NCBI GenBank assembly: GCA_964564695.1
Contig: CAZMCC010000021.1
Coordinates: 1-43,057, forward strand
Length of the DNA stretch: 43,057 nucleotides
From: CAZMCC01 sp964564695
Lineage (GTDB): Bacteria; Planctomycetota; Phycisphaerae; Phycisphaerales; UBA1924
Direction: 5' to 3'
Positions 7,880 through 15,646 of this stretch are shown piece after piece; within the stretch, counting starts at the first letter, position 1, and every line of letters starts with the position of its first letter. The notes under the pieces were generated by a model. That model saw only the letters and a program-made list of their open reading frames with translations, was not told where the DNA came from and did no database searches. The position numbers were made by a program, and so were the translations under genes.

Positions 7880-8848
7880 TTAGCCGACGCGGTCCCCGTC
7901 ACCCGCGGCAACAACAAGCTCGGACTTCTTCCCCGGCTTGAGCAACTCCGCGAGCAACCCCATCTGACCGTGCAGGCGGTTGTGGGCTTGCTGGAAGACG
8001 CGGGAGCGCGGGCCGTCGATGACGTCGCTGGTGATCTCCTCGCCTCGGTGGGCGGGGAGGCAGTGCATGACGATGGCGTGCGACGGGGCCTTGGCGAGCA
8101 GGGCGGCGTTGACCTGGTAGCCCTCAAAGGCTGCGAGGCGGCTGCCGCGTTCGGACTCCTGGCCCATGGAGACGAACGTGTCGCAGTAGATCGCGTCGGC
8201 ATTGGCGACGGCCTTGCGCGGGTCGGGCTCGAGGGTGAGATCGAGCGTGGGCACGCGGGCGCGGGCGGAGGCGAGCCAGTCGGCGCCCAGGGCGTAACCC
8301 TGTGGGCCGGACATGACGAACTTGACGCCGAGCTTGCCGCAGGCGATGGCGAGCGAGCGGGCGACGTTGTTGCCGTCGCCGACGAAGGTGACAGTGCGCC
8401 CCTTGATGCCGGCGGGGTCGGCGGGGCTGAATTCGTCGGCGATGGTGAGGATGTCGGCGAGGGCCTGGGCGGGGTGAGCGAGGTCGGAGAGGCCGTTGAT
8501 GACGGGGACGGAGCTGACGCTCGCCATGCGCTCGAGGGTCTCGTGGCGGGCGACGCGGACCATGATGGCGTCGACCATGCCGGCGAGGACGCGGGCGATG
8601 TCCTCGGGGCTCTCGCGCTGGCCGATGCCGATCTCGAAGGGCATGAGCGTCATGGCGGTGCCGCCGAGGCGGCGCATGGCCTGCTCGAAGCTCACGCGGG
8701 TGCGAAGGCTCGACTTCTCGAACAGGCACGCGAGGGTGAGGCCCGAGAGCAGCGTCGAGCGCGTGCCGCGGAGGGCCACGGCCCGGCGCAGCATGTCGAG
8801 CAGCGCGGGTGCGGGGGTGGACGCGATGGAGAGGAAGTGGGCGGGCAC
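7880..8848 (-). CDS. argF: Ornithine carbamoyltransferase
   Basis: This enzyme makes citrulline from ornithine and carbamoyl phosphate in arginine synthesis. From the GTG at 8848 it has 322 residues, a usual length, beginning PAHFLSI, which matches the family's KHFLSL opening. The carbamoyl-phosphate loop is EKSSLRTRVSFE (about 44-55). HPAQALADILTI (125-136) is the HPxQ motif, VSMGQE the ornithine SMG loop, and MHCLPAHRGEE the catalytic Cys motif. HCLPAHRG favours ornithine over N-acetylornithine as substrate. The frame stays open upstream of the GTG but is Pro/Ser-rich and unlike the family, so that extension was left out. No other arginine genes are nearby. Confidence 0.93.
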   Translation of the reverse strand: MPAHFLSIASTPAPALLDMLRRAVALRGTRSTLLSGLTLACLFEKSSLRTRVSFEQAMRRLGGTAMTLMPFEIGIGQRESPEDIARVLAGMVDAIMVRVARHETLERMASVSSVPVINGLSDLAHPAQALADILTIADEFSPADPAGIKGRTVTFVGDGNNVARSLAIACGKLGVKFVMSGPQGYALGADWLASARARVPTLDLTLEPDPRKAVANADAIYCDTFVSMGQESERGSRLAAFEGYQVNAALLAKAPSHAIVMHCLPAHRGEEITSDVIDGPRSRVFQQAHNRLHGQMGLLAELLKPGKKSELVVAAGDGDRVG

Positions 8849-9172
8849 GGGTGGGGAGGGGGAGTGAATGGTGAGTGGTGAATAGTGAACGGTGGAAGGA
8901 ACCGTGGGGCTGGGTCGCCTGGTTATCAGAGCTCGGGCGGCCTGGCCTTCCTCTTCGTTGTCTCTCGCCTCTGGGGCGGGCTCGTCGACCCCGATTTCCA
9001 ATCGGGGAAGGGGAAGGTTAGCGGACAATCCGGGGCGGGAACACCCCAGATGGAATCACCCGCACAGGCTCGCGACGTTCGCGCGACGCTCGCTGGCGTG
9101 CCGGGGGCGTGAATTGGACCTTTGGGTGTCCGGCGGGGCGACACACCCCGGCGGGCACTACGGAGGCTCACG
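8849..9172. other. Intergenic region with short G-rich and hairpin repeats
   Basis: No gene is supported in these 324 bases between divergent argF and the GspE-N gene. They hold a GTGAATGG/GTGAGTGG/GTGAATAG-type short repeat at about 8865-8892 and a hairpin of 8-bp stem and 3-nt loop at 8989-9007 (CCCCGATT/AATCGGGG). A GGAGG at 9162-9166 serves the plus-strand gene. Promoters for both directions should lie here, but no convincing -35/-10 pair stands out. Confidence 0.6.
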
Positions 9173-9664
9173 ATGACTCTTCCCATTGGACACTTGCTCG
9201 TGGAAATGGGCGTGCTGACTGAACAGCAGCGGGCCTGGATCCTCGAGGAGCAGAACCACAGCGGGCGGCCCTTCGGCGACCTCGCCGAGGAGATGTTCGG
9301 CGTCGATCCGCGACTCGTCGAGAAGGCCTGGGCCAGCCAGTACGCCTCGACCACCCGCTGGGTCGATCCCGCGATCGAGCCGATCGACCCCGCGGTCATC
9401 GCGCTCATCAACAGGCGACAGGCGTGGCAGTTCAAGATCCTGCCCGTTCGATACGACGGCTCGGACCTCATGGTGGCCACGAGCGTGCACCACCTCGTCC
9501 GGGCGCTCAACTTTGCAACCAAGGTCATTCCCGCCAACTGCTTCTTCGTGCTCTGTGAGCCCGAGGCGCTTGGGGACGCGCTTGTGCGGTTCTACCCCAT
9601 GGAAGGAATGACTCGTGAGATGGTCGCGGCCGACTGGGCGCGACGGAACAGCGCCGCCGCCTGA
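9173..9664 (+). CDS. Stand-alone GspE/MshE N-terminal-domain protein
   Basis: The 163-residue product starts at an ATG preceded by GGAGG. It matches the N-terminal domain of type II secretion/type IV pilus ATPases (GspE-N, MshEN): PIGHLLVEMGVLTEQQRAW then ILEEQNHSGRPFGD. A second half (VDPAIEPIDPAVIALI, then WQFKILPVRYDGSDLMVATS) parallels the beta-rich end of that domain. The ATPase domain is absent, with no Walker A or B. Full-length relatives use this domain to contact the GspL/PilC platform, and some bind c-di-GMP. Stand-alone copies may act as adaptors; here the role is inference. The protein has no signal sequence and should be cytosolic. Confidence 0.8.
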   Translation: MTLPIGHLLVEMGVLTEQQRAWILEEQNHSGRPFGDLAEEMFGVDPRLVEKAWASQYASTTRWVDPAIEPIDPAVIALINRRQAWQFKILPVRYDGSDLMVATSVHHLVRALNFATKVIPANCFFVLCEPEALGDALVRFYPMEGMTREMVAADWARRNSAAA

Positions 9665-9938
9665 GAATGCGGCGGCATCGGATGGGGCCGGCCCGGTCAT
9701 GGGCGGCTTCGAGCCGAGTGCCGGTTCGGTCCCGTGTTTGTGCCGGTGGGCCTGAAGTTTCAGGGACCGGCGTGCGGTTTGGTCGCTCGGCCCGGACCCT
9801 TCGGGGAGCGGCCGTGAGTTTGCCGGTGGGCCTGGAACTCCAGGGACCGGCTCCGCAGGATCGCCGCTCGGCCTGGTTCATCAGGGGGCGGCATACGACA
9901 CAGCCGGTGGTCCTTCCGGAACCGGCTAAGCAACTATC

Positions 9939-9972
9939 GCCGGCCTCGCGTTCACAAGAGCGCGAGGCCGGC
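9939..9972 (+). terminator. Hairpin terminator downstream of the GspE-N gene
   Basis: A perfect 12-bp inverted repeat (left arm GCCGGCCTCGCG at 9939-9950, right arm 9961-9972) closes a 10-nt loop. A short T-rich stretch (CTCTGGTTTTGG) follows on the plus strand. Its position between convergent genes fits transcription termination for the plus-strand gene, although the T-tract is weak. Confidence 0.55.
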
Positions 9973-9981
9973 TCTGGTTTT

Positions 9982-10074
9982 GGAAGTGGCAAAGTGGCAA
10001 AGTGGCAAAGTGGCGGAGTGGCGGAGTGGGCTCGATCACTTCGCCACTTGACCACTCTGCCACTTTGCCACTTC
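9982..10074. repeat. AAAGTGGC tandem repeat with an inverted counterpart
   Basis: The left half (about 9984-10029) is a short-unit tandem: AAGTGGC and AAAGTGGC copies, then two CGGAGTGG units. The right half (about 10038-10074) holds the complementary CCACTTT/CCACTTG units. The whole block can fold into a long imperfect hairpin ending 10 bases beyond the lipoprotein stop. Confidence 0.7.
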
Positions 10075-10083
10075 AACCCGCGC

Positions 10084-10479
10084 CTACTGCACGACTTCCT
10101 CGATCTCGATCGGGCCGCCGGTGGCGTCGCCGCGCTGGCGAACGTTGAACGAGTTGGTGCCGGGCCGCAGCGGCAGGGTGACGGGCGACGCGGGGTTGGG
10201 GAGCGTGTCGATGGTGACGTGGGCGCGTCCCTCGCGCGTGGTGACGGGGCCGACCATCTTGCGGTCGCCGGGGCCGAGGCGTTCGCGGGCCCGCAGGGCG
10301 GCGCCGCCGTTCTCCATGGATTCGGTGATCTGGACGAACACGGGCTGGGGCGTCATGTTGCGCACGTCGGCGCCGTAGTTCTGCTGACAGCCGGCGAGTC
10401 CGCCGGCGCCGCCGAGCGTGACGATTCCACCCGCCAGACCGAGCCCGAGAGAACGACGACCCAAACGCCGGCGCAGCAT
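10084..10479 (-). CDS. Small secreted lipoprotein, unknown function
   Basis: This 131-residue protein has a twin-Arg-like basic N-terminus (MLRRRLGRRSLGLGL), a Gly/Ala/Leu hydrophobic core and a lipobox-like GGLAGCQQ, predicting lipidation at Cys31. The mature domain (YGADVRNMTPQPVFVQI through VTLPLRPGTNSF to the end) is beta-rich and carries no recognised motif. The RR-x-LGLGL pattern could direct Tat export, but Sec is equally possible. The gene is single and converges with the GspE-N gene. Confidence 0.68.
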   Translation of the reverse strand: MLRRRLGRRSLGLGLAGGIVTLGGAGGLAGCQQNYGADVRNMTPQPVFVQITESMENGGAALRARERLGPGDRKMVGPVTTREGRAHVTIDTLPNPASPVTLPLRPGTNSFNVRQRGDATGGPIEIEEVVQ

Positions 10480-10740
10480 GACGTGACTCCTGGACGCCGC
10501 ATGCGGGACGGGGCGCCCCGCCCCGCACGGGCGTTGTTAGTGGACATGATACTTCGGGCGCGACCGGCGGGTTCGAGGCGTCGCGCGGAATGTTGACCGG
10601 GGTCACGGGCGACACCCGGGTGCGGCGTCCCTGCAAAGCCGGCTGTCGTTCGACGCCGGCCTCGCGGCTCCGCCGCCCGGAAGACACGTCTTCACGTCCC
10701 GCCCGGCCCCATCGTCACCAACATCGTGTAGACTTGAGCG

Positions 10741-11130
10741 ATGGCGTCTTCCCAGACCGAAGACCAGACCCAGGCACAGACCGGGACGAGCACCGAGACG
10801 GCCCCTCGGACGCAGTCGCAGCCGCCGCGTCAGTGGAACGTGGTGCTCCTCGATGACGAGGATCACACATACGACTACGTGATCCAGATGGTGCAGGAGC
10901 TGTTCGCGCACCCCAAGTCGCGGGCGTACCAGCTGGCCAAGAACGTGGACACGCAGGGGCGGGCCATCTGCCTCACGACGCACAAGGAACACGCCGAGTT
11001 CAAGCGCGAGCAGATCCACGCCTACGGGCGGGACTCGCGGATCATGTCGTGCAAGGGGTCGATGTCGGCGATCATCGAGCCGGCTGACCTGGGGGACGAT
11101 GGCTCGGGGGACGAAGACAAAGACGGATGA
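10741..11130 (+). CDS. clpS: ClpS-family Clp protease adaptor, divergent pocket
   Basis: ClpS delivers N-degron substrates to ClpAP/ClpCP. This 129-residue protein has a disordered N-terminal arm (about 1-30, Gln/Thr-rich), as expected for the part that engages the Clp unfoldase. The ClpS core follows: WNVVLLDDEDHTYDYVI (32-48), then LAKNVDTQGRAICL and KEHAEFKREQIHAYGRD. Aligned by eye with E. coli ClpS, pocket residue Asn34 becomes Asp38, Asp35 is kept as Asp39, and His66 becomes Asp70. The protein is thus a real family member with a changed substrate pocket, and its substrate preference may differ. An acidic tail ends the protein. An inverted repeat begins directly after the stop. Confidence 0.85.
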   Translation: MASSQTEDQTQAQTGTSTETAPRTQSQPPRQWNVVLLDDEDHTYDYVIQMVQELFAHPKSRAYQLAKNVDTQGRAICLTTHKEHAEFKREQIHAYGRDSRIMSCKGSMSAIIEPADLGDDGSGDEDKDG

Positions 11131-11304
11131 ACGCGGAGGACGCGGAGTGCGCGGAGGAACGCGGAGAGGGAGAATTGGAATGGAGAAGCAGATGCGGGGA
11201 TGATGCCCTGCGTCGCTGATACGGCCCCGCCGCGGCACCTGTCCCGTAATTCCAGCCTCCCGGCCTTTCTCCGCGTCCCTCCGCGAACTCCGCGTCCTCC
11301 GCGT
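11131..11304. repeat. 37-bp near-perfect inverted repeat pair of CGCGGAG units
   Basis: The left arm (11131-11167) begins immediately after the clpS stop; the right arm (11268-11304) ends 29 bases before the next start. The arms are inverse complements with 2 mismatches in 37 positions. Each is itself built from ACGCGGAGG-like units. The ~100 bases between contain no gene. The structure could terminate clpS transcription or be a small non-coding mobile repeat. Confidence 0.8.
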
Positions 11305-11333
11305 ACTTCCTGCTCCCGCTACCCTCCCCGATC

Positions 11334-12317
11334 GTGACCTCCACCGATCCGGCTTCCCCCACATCCCGCCCCCTGGTCATCCAGACCGAGCACCTCGACG
11401 AGGAGCCGCACCGGTGGCTGGCGGAGCGGGCACGCCTGGTGAAATGCCCCGTCGACGATGAACGGTTCGACGCGCTCATCCCCGTCGCCCAGGGCCTGCT
11501 CGTCCGCACGTACACCCAGGTCAACGACGCCCTGCTCGCGCGGGCGCCGAACCTGCGTGTCGTCGCCCGGGCCGGGGTGGGGCTCGACAACATCGACCTC
11601 GAAGCCTGCAAGGCACGCGGGATCGCGGTGGTGTCCACGCCGGACGCGAACACGCGGGCCGTCGTCGAGTTCGTCACGGCCCTGATGCTCGACGCGCTCC
11701 GCCCGCGACTGAGCCTCGACAAGCCGATCGACGCCAAACGCTGGAAGGCCCTGCGGAGCGACCTCACCGCGCCGCGCCAGCTCGGGGACCTCACGCTGGG
11801 CATCTACGGCCTCGGGCGCATCGGCTGCCAGGTCGCCCGCGTCGGGCTCGCGCTCGACATGAAGGTCATCTTCCACGACCTGCTCACCCCCCCACCGTTC
11901 GCCGACGCGCTGCGCAACGCCCCGGGATTCAACGACCGCCTCACGCAGGTGCCGCGCGACACGCTGCTTTCACAGGCCGACGTGATCACCTGCCACGTCG
12001 ACGGGCGCCCCGAGAACCGCCAGCTGCTCAGCAGCGAGGTGTTCGGGCGCATGAAGCCGGACGTGATCTTCATCAACACCAGCCGCGGGTTCGTGATCGA
12101 CAACGTCGCCCTCGCGGAGTTCATGATCGCGCACCCCGAGGCGCACGCGCTGCTCGACGTGCACGACCCCGAGCCGTTCGACGCGACGTATCCGCTGCTG
12201 GACATCGAGAACGTGCACCTTTCGCCGCACATCGCGGCCGCGACGGCCAAGGCCCAGCTCAACATGAGCTGGGTGGTGCGGGAGATGTGGGACGTGCTGT
12301 CGCGCCCGGGGCGCTAA
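11334..12317 (+). CDS. D-isomer-specific 2-hydroxyacid dehydrogenase
   Basis: This is a 327-residue NAD-dependent oxidoreductase of the phosphoglycerate dehydrogenase/hydroxypyruvate reductase superfamily. VVARAGVGLDNIDLEAC (about 78-94) is the typical catalytic-domain entry, and LGIYGLGRIGCQVARVG is the NAD-binding GxGxxG. The catalytic triad appears as Arg in INTSRGFVID, Glu in DVHDPEPFDA and His in LSPHIAAAT. No ACT or other C-terminal regulatory domain follows, so assignment to serA is uncertain and glyoxylate/hydroxypyruvate reductase or an unknown hydroxyacid is equally possible. The GTG start at 11334 suits the family's N-terminus. The gene stands alone between repeats and a convergent operon. 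Confidence 0.88.
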   Translation: MTSTDPASPTSRPLVIQTEHLDEEPHRWLAERARLVKCPVDDERFDALIPVAQGLLVRTYTQVNDALLARAPNLRVVARAGVGLDNIDLEACKARGIAVVSTPDANTRAVVEFVTALMLDALRPRLSLDKPIDAKRWKALRSDLTAPRQLGDLTLGIYGLGRIGCQVARVGLALDMKVIFHDLLTPPPFADALRNAPGFNDRLTQVPRDTLLSQADVITCHVDGRPENRQLLSSEVFGRMKPDVIFINTSRGFVIDNVALAEFMIAHPEAHALLDVHDPEPFDATYPLLDIENVHLSPHIAAATAKAQLNMSWVVREMWDVLSRPGR

Positions 12318-12853
12318 ACGTCCAAGTCAGGGGGATCGTCGTCGCGATCATGGGGATCGTGGGCCCGGCGCATCCACTCGTCGACGACGTCGGGGCGCAT
12401 CACGACCAGGTACATGTTCCCGAACGACATGATGAGCACCAGGGCGAGGACCATCGCGCCCAGGATCCGCCAGTCGAGGGTGTAGCACGCCGTGGCCGCG
12501 CCGATGAGCAGCGTCCACAACAGCCAGCTCACCAGGCCCTCGGTGGGGCTCGCCCGCACCCGGTCGAACGAGCAGCGGAACGCGAAGTACATCAGCAGCG
12601 TGAAGACGTTAACGCCCGCGACGCCGATCATCCCGATCTCGCGCCCGTGGTACGCGAGCACCCCGACCGCGCACAGCGTGAGCACCACGAGAAACACGAT
12701 GTTCCCCGCCGGCGACGTGAACACGCTGCGCTCGTCCCCACGCGCACCGCGACCCCCATCGGGGCCCCGCGGCGCGGGGCGATGGGGGTCGCGGCGGTCA
12801 GAATCGTCGTGTTGCGTCGGCCCATCGGTCACGGCCCGAGATCGTAGAGTCAC
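12314..12853 (-). CDS. Four-helix membrane protein, last gene of the sigma/anti-sigma operon
   Basis: This 179-residue protein has a charged, disordered N-terminus (about 1-42, Asp/Arg/Pro-rich), then four hydrophobic segments at roughly 50-68, 74-92, 106-124 and 129-150, and an acidic, Asp/His-rich tail (HDPHDRDDDPPDLDV). No family is recognised. Its GTG start overlaps the stop of the upstream secreted-protein gene by 4 bases, so translation is probably coupled. The context suggests an envelope role, but nothing in the sequence shows a transport or enzymatic motif. It converges with the dehydrogenase gene, overlapping its end by 4 bases. Confidence 0.72.
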   Translation of the reverse strand: MTLRSRAVTDGPTQHDDSDRRDPHRPAPRGPDGGRGARGDERSVFTSPAGNIVFLVVLTLCAVGVLAYHGREIGMIGVAGVNVFTLLMYFAFRCSFDRVRASPTEGLVSWLLWTLLIGAATACYTLDWRILGAMVLALVLIMSFGNMYLVVMRPDVVDEWMRRAHDPHDRDDDPPDLDV

Positions 12854-13830
12854 TTGATCTCGCGAATCCCCACGGCAACCACCAGCGATTGGCCCTCTTC
12901 AAACCCCGGCAGGACCGCGACGGCCGTGAGCCTCGCCCCGACCACGTTCGGCGCCGCGACCGTGATCGGCAGATCGACGCTGATCGACCGCTCGTCGATC
13001 ACGGGGAGCCCGATGCCCAGTCCCTCGCTCGCGGGGCCGGTGGCGGCCATCGCCTTGCCCGCGCCGCCGGCGCCCGGCGCCACGCTCGCTCGGCTCAATC
13101 GCCCGGTGAGCTGGAGATTCACGACCTCGGACGAATCGGGCCCGGCGCCGATCAGGGCGATGCACGACAGGCCGCTGACGACCTCGCTCGTGGTGGGGTC
13201 GTTGCCCACGGCGTTGTCGGCCACCACGGGCATCCAGTCGCTGATGTACGCGACGCGCTTCAGGGCCTCGACCGTCTGCGGGAGCCGGCGCATCGCGGTT
13301 GTGCGGATCCGCGTGCCCACCGCCGCGGCGTCGGGCGTGACCGCGCCGCCGAGGGCCGGCGCGCTCGCCACGGGAACCGGGTAGACGACCAGGTCGAACT
13401 CGTAGCGCTGCTCGCTCATGCCCCGCACCTTGGCGAGCATGGCGCGGACCGTCGTATGCGTCTCGCGGTCGGTGGTGACGGCGAAGACGCCGGGCATGAG
13501 CTGCGAGTACCCCGCACCCGTCACGTTGACGATCGAGCCGAAGAGCTGGTCGAGCTTGTCGGTCGCGGGTCCGGCGGAGGGCGTGCGCATCCAGAAGGGC
13601 GACGGGGAGCCGACAGCCGGCGCCGACTTGTCGGTCGCCACGCTCTGGCCGCCCGGGGGCGACGCGATGAGCACCGCCAGGTCACGGGCGTCGTAGATCT
13701 CAACCACCGAGTCCTGCGCCGCCGCGAGCGCGGGACCAACGAGCACCGCGGCCAGCGCCGTGGCGACGAGGCCCGTGCGGAAGAGCGATCGGAACGAACG
13801 TGTCGACGGGGAGACGAGGGCGAGGAACAT
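12850..13830 (-). CDS. Secreted hypothetical protein, secretin-like opening
   Basis: This 326-residue protein has a signal peptide (RTGLVATALAAVLVGPALAAAQ, split cleavage region near residue 38). The mature protein opens with VVEIYDARDLAVLI, a strand-helix pattern resembling the YDVRDL-type N-domains of secretin-like proteins. TTDRETHTTVRAMLAKVRGM resembles the N1/N2 ring-building motif in which a helix follows a test of adjacent residues. The C-terminal half is beta-rich (SISVDLPITVAAP to VAVGIREIK). A full secretin pore domain is not evident. It sits between the anti-sigma factor and a membrane protein in one operon and may be an envelope component that the regulon senses or assembles; that is inference. 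Confidence 0.65.
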   Translation of the reverse strand: MFLALVSPSTRSFRSLFRTGLVATALAAVLVGPALAAAQDSVVEIYDARDLAVLIASPPGGQSVATDKSAPAVGSPSPFWMRTPSAGPATDKLDQLFGSIVNVTGAGYSQLMPGVFAVTTDRETHTTVRAMLAKVRGMSEQRYEFDLVVYPVPVASAPALGGAVTPDAAAVGTRIRTTAMRRLPQTVEALKRVAYISDWMPVVADNAVGNDPTTSEVVSGLSCIALIGAGPDSSEVVNLQLTGRLSRASVAPGAGGAGKAMAATGPASEGLGIGLPVIDERSISVDLPITVAAPNVVGARLTAVAVLPGFEEGQSLVVAVGIREIK

Positions 13831-13901
13831 GCGAACTCCTTGATGCGAGGGGTGATGCGTGGTTCACGTGGACTGTGCGGACGAGCGGCCGAGACGCGGC
13901 G

Positions 13902-14813
13902 TCAGCCGGTCGCGGGGGTGTGGGACTCACGTTCGAGCGATGCGGGTTTGGGAGGATCGGCCTCGAGCAGGCCGTAGCTGCGCAGCCACGGCTTCATGCC
14001 CGGGGCCGCGGCCAGAACGCGGACCGCGGCCCGTGCGTCGGCGCCGACCTCGGGGTTGTCGGTGAGGTCGCGGAGGCGCTGCAGCGCCACGGCCCGCAGA
14101 GCCGAGTCGAGCGCGAGCTCGCCGCACACCGCCACCTGATCGCGCGGGCCGAGTCGGTCGAGGATCCGAACCGCCGTGGAACCCGAACGCAGCGTCTGCC
14201 CCAGCGTGGCGAGCGCGGCGGCCCGGTCTTCGGGCGACGCGTCGTTGATCGCGGTCACGGCCCGGCGGATCCCGACGCCCGAGGCGTCGAGCAATGCGAC
14301 GGCCATCGCGTTCGCGGTCGGGGAAACGGGCGCCCGCGTGTCATCCGACTTCGCGACCGCGGGCTTGGCCCTGTCCTTTGAGGCGGGGTCGGGCTTCGCG
14401 GCCTTGATCGAGAAGATCACGCGGACGGGCTCGTAGGTCGACACCGGCGCGTCGTTCGCGGCGAGAGAAGGACCGGGCGTCAATCGCGGTTCGGCGGTGG
14501 CCCCGCCGCGCGAGAGCAGCACGCCGACGACGCCCGTAAGCATCAACATCGCAGCAGCGGCCAGGACCCATCGCAGGCCGACCCCGGAATGCGTGCGGCG
14601 CTCCGCGGGCGCGGGGGTCGCGAGCAGCGCCTCCCGGATGCGCTCGTCGGCGTCGCGCTGAGCCGCGAGCCGGGCCGCATCGGCGGGCGATGCGGCGATC
14701 GCGTGCTCAACCCGCTCGGTCTCGACGGACGAAAGGGCCCCGTCGAGGAGCAGTTCGAGCTCGGCGTCGGTGATCGAGCGAGCAGAGTCGTACGTACGAA
14801 GGTCGGAGTTCAT
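13902..14813 (-). CDS. Single-pass anti-sigma factor-like protein
   Basis: This 303-residue protein starts at an ATG overlapping the sigma-factor stop (ATGA at 14810-14813). The cytosolic N-terminal helix bundle (SITDAELELLLDGALSS at 13-29, VETERVEHAIAASPADAARLAA) resembles anti-sigma domains that clamp an ECF factor. No Cys/His zinc site is present. One membrane helix spans about residues 82-101 (WVLAAAAMLMLTGVVGVLL). The extracytoplasmic part is Ala/Pro-rich, then helical (AALATLGQTLRSGS, VRILDRLGPRDQVAV), reminiscent of HEAT-like repeats. Signals could be sensed there and passed by regulated proteolysis. The assignment comes mostly from gene order and topology. Confidence 0.75.
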   Translation of the reverse strand: MNSDLRTYDSARSITDAELELLLDGALSSVETERVEHAIAASPADAARLAAQRDADERIREALLATPAPAERRTHSGVGLRWVLAAAAMLMLTGVVGVLLSRGGATAEPRLTPGPSLAANDAPVSTYEPVRVIFSIKAAKPDPASKDRAKPAVAKSDDTRAPVSPTANAMAVALLDASGVGIRRAVTAINDASPEDRAAALATLGQTLRSGSTAVRILDRLGPRDQVAVCGELALDSALRAVALQRLRDLTDNPEVGADARAAVRVLAAAPGMKPWLRSYGLLEADPPKPASLERESHTPATG

Positions 14814-15481
14814 GGCGAGCTCCTCGTCGGGCCGGTCAGCGGTTCCGTGGACGCGCCGGGCGGCGGTGTCGTCGCGTCGTCGTCTGTCATGGCGGCCCGC
14901 ACCGCGGCCCGCGCCACATGCAGGCTCGAGCGCACGGCTTCGGGCGTGCACTCGAGGGCCGCCGCGATCTGGGCATAGTCGAGCCCCTCGACAAGCCGAA
15001 GCACGAGTGCCGCCCGCTGGCGAGGCGGCAGCGAGTCAATGGCCGCGTGCAGCGCGGGGGCGCCTTCGCTGGGGTCGGCCGGTGCGCTGCGTGGGGGGGG
15101 TGACGAATGAGCGATCCGCAGCGTGCGGGCGATGCGTCGCCGCAGCGACCGCTCGCGGTCGAGGTACACGCGGGTCAGGGTGGCCCGCGCATACCCCAGG
15201 TGCCCCGCTTTGTCGGGCGCCCGGGCCAACAGCGTGGCGAGGGTCTGCTGCACGAGGTCGTCGGCCTCGTCGTGGCGACGCGCCAGCGCCAGGGCGTACC
15301 GGCGGAGCCGTTCGCTCACGTCGCGCCAATCGACCGGAAGCGGGATCGCCCTTCCGCCGTCTCCAATCCTCGCCGCGCCCCCGCCCGCCCGCACGGCGTG
15401 GACGCCCGCGTGTCCCGCGGGTCGCCCGTCGACCGCCGGGTTCGCGTCGGGCTCGGTTGGTCTGGGCATGGCGAATCCCAT
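14810..15481 (-). CDS. ECF-type sigma-70 family RNA polymerase sigma factor
   Basis: This 223-residue protein has region 2 in ERLRRYALALARRHDEADDLVQ followed by TLATLLAR, and region 4 in LPPRQRAALVLRLVEGLDYA then IAAALECTPEAVRSSLHVAR, the helix-turn-helix that reads the -35 element. Regions 1 and 3 are absent, as in ECF factors. The first ~55 residues are a Pro/Gly-rich leader. The ATG at 15481 was chosen; a second in-frame ATG lies at 15469, and a shorter start nearer VDWRDV is possible. It heads an operon with its anti-sigma partner (4-bp overlap), a secreted protein and a membrane protein. Confidence 0.85.
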   Translation of the reverse strand: MGFAMPRPTEPDANPAVDGRPAGHAGVHAVRAGGGAARIGDGGRAIPLPVDWRDVSERLRRYALALARRHDEADDLVQQTLATLLARAPDKAGHLGYARATLTRVYLDRERSLRRRIARTLRIAHSSPPPRSAPADPSEGAPALHAAIDSLPPRQRAALVLRLVEGLDYAQIAAALECTPEAVRSSLHVARAAVRAAMTDDDATTPPPGASTEPLTGPTRSSP

Positions 15482-15515
15482 GAGATGCTCCACCAACCAA
15501 GACGCCGCCGGCCCC

Positions 15516-15533
15516 CCGGGCGTCAAAGCCCGG
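15516..15533. repeat. Possible degenerate hairpin repeat (GTCAAAGCCCGG)
   Basis: A 6-bp stem (CCGGGC/GCCCGG) closes a GTCAAA loop just upstream of the sigma-factor start. The loop and right arm match the centre of the hairpin at 18296-18332 (GTCAAAGCCCG), but the outer stem and the GCACG tail are missing, so membership in that family is uncertain. Confidence 0.35.
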
Positions 15534-15646
15534 TGCGCGGATTCGCCCCCGTCGGGTTCAGGAATTGTCCCACATCTGCCGCCTGGCCCCTTGCCCCCCC
15601 GCGGACGGCTTATGCGGACCCCGAGGACGGCCGATATGTCCCGGCC

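Larger units (their letters stand above)
9665..10083. other. Repeat-rich intergenic region between convergent genes
   Basis: No gene is supported here. The region contains near copies of GCCGGTGGGCCTG(A/G)A...CAGGGACCGGC at about 9741-9771 and 9820-9850, each able to fold on itself. A weaker relative lies near 9903-9925. These are followed by the strong hairpin at 9939-9972 and the AAAGTGGC repeat block at 9982-10074. Both flanking genes point into it, so termination is the likely function. Confidence 0.6.

Noticed and set aside
8849..9028. N-terminal extension of argF
   Set aside because: Sixty residues rich in Pro, Ser and Thr before the usual start; part is encoded by the GTGAATGG-type repeat.
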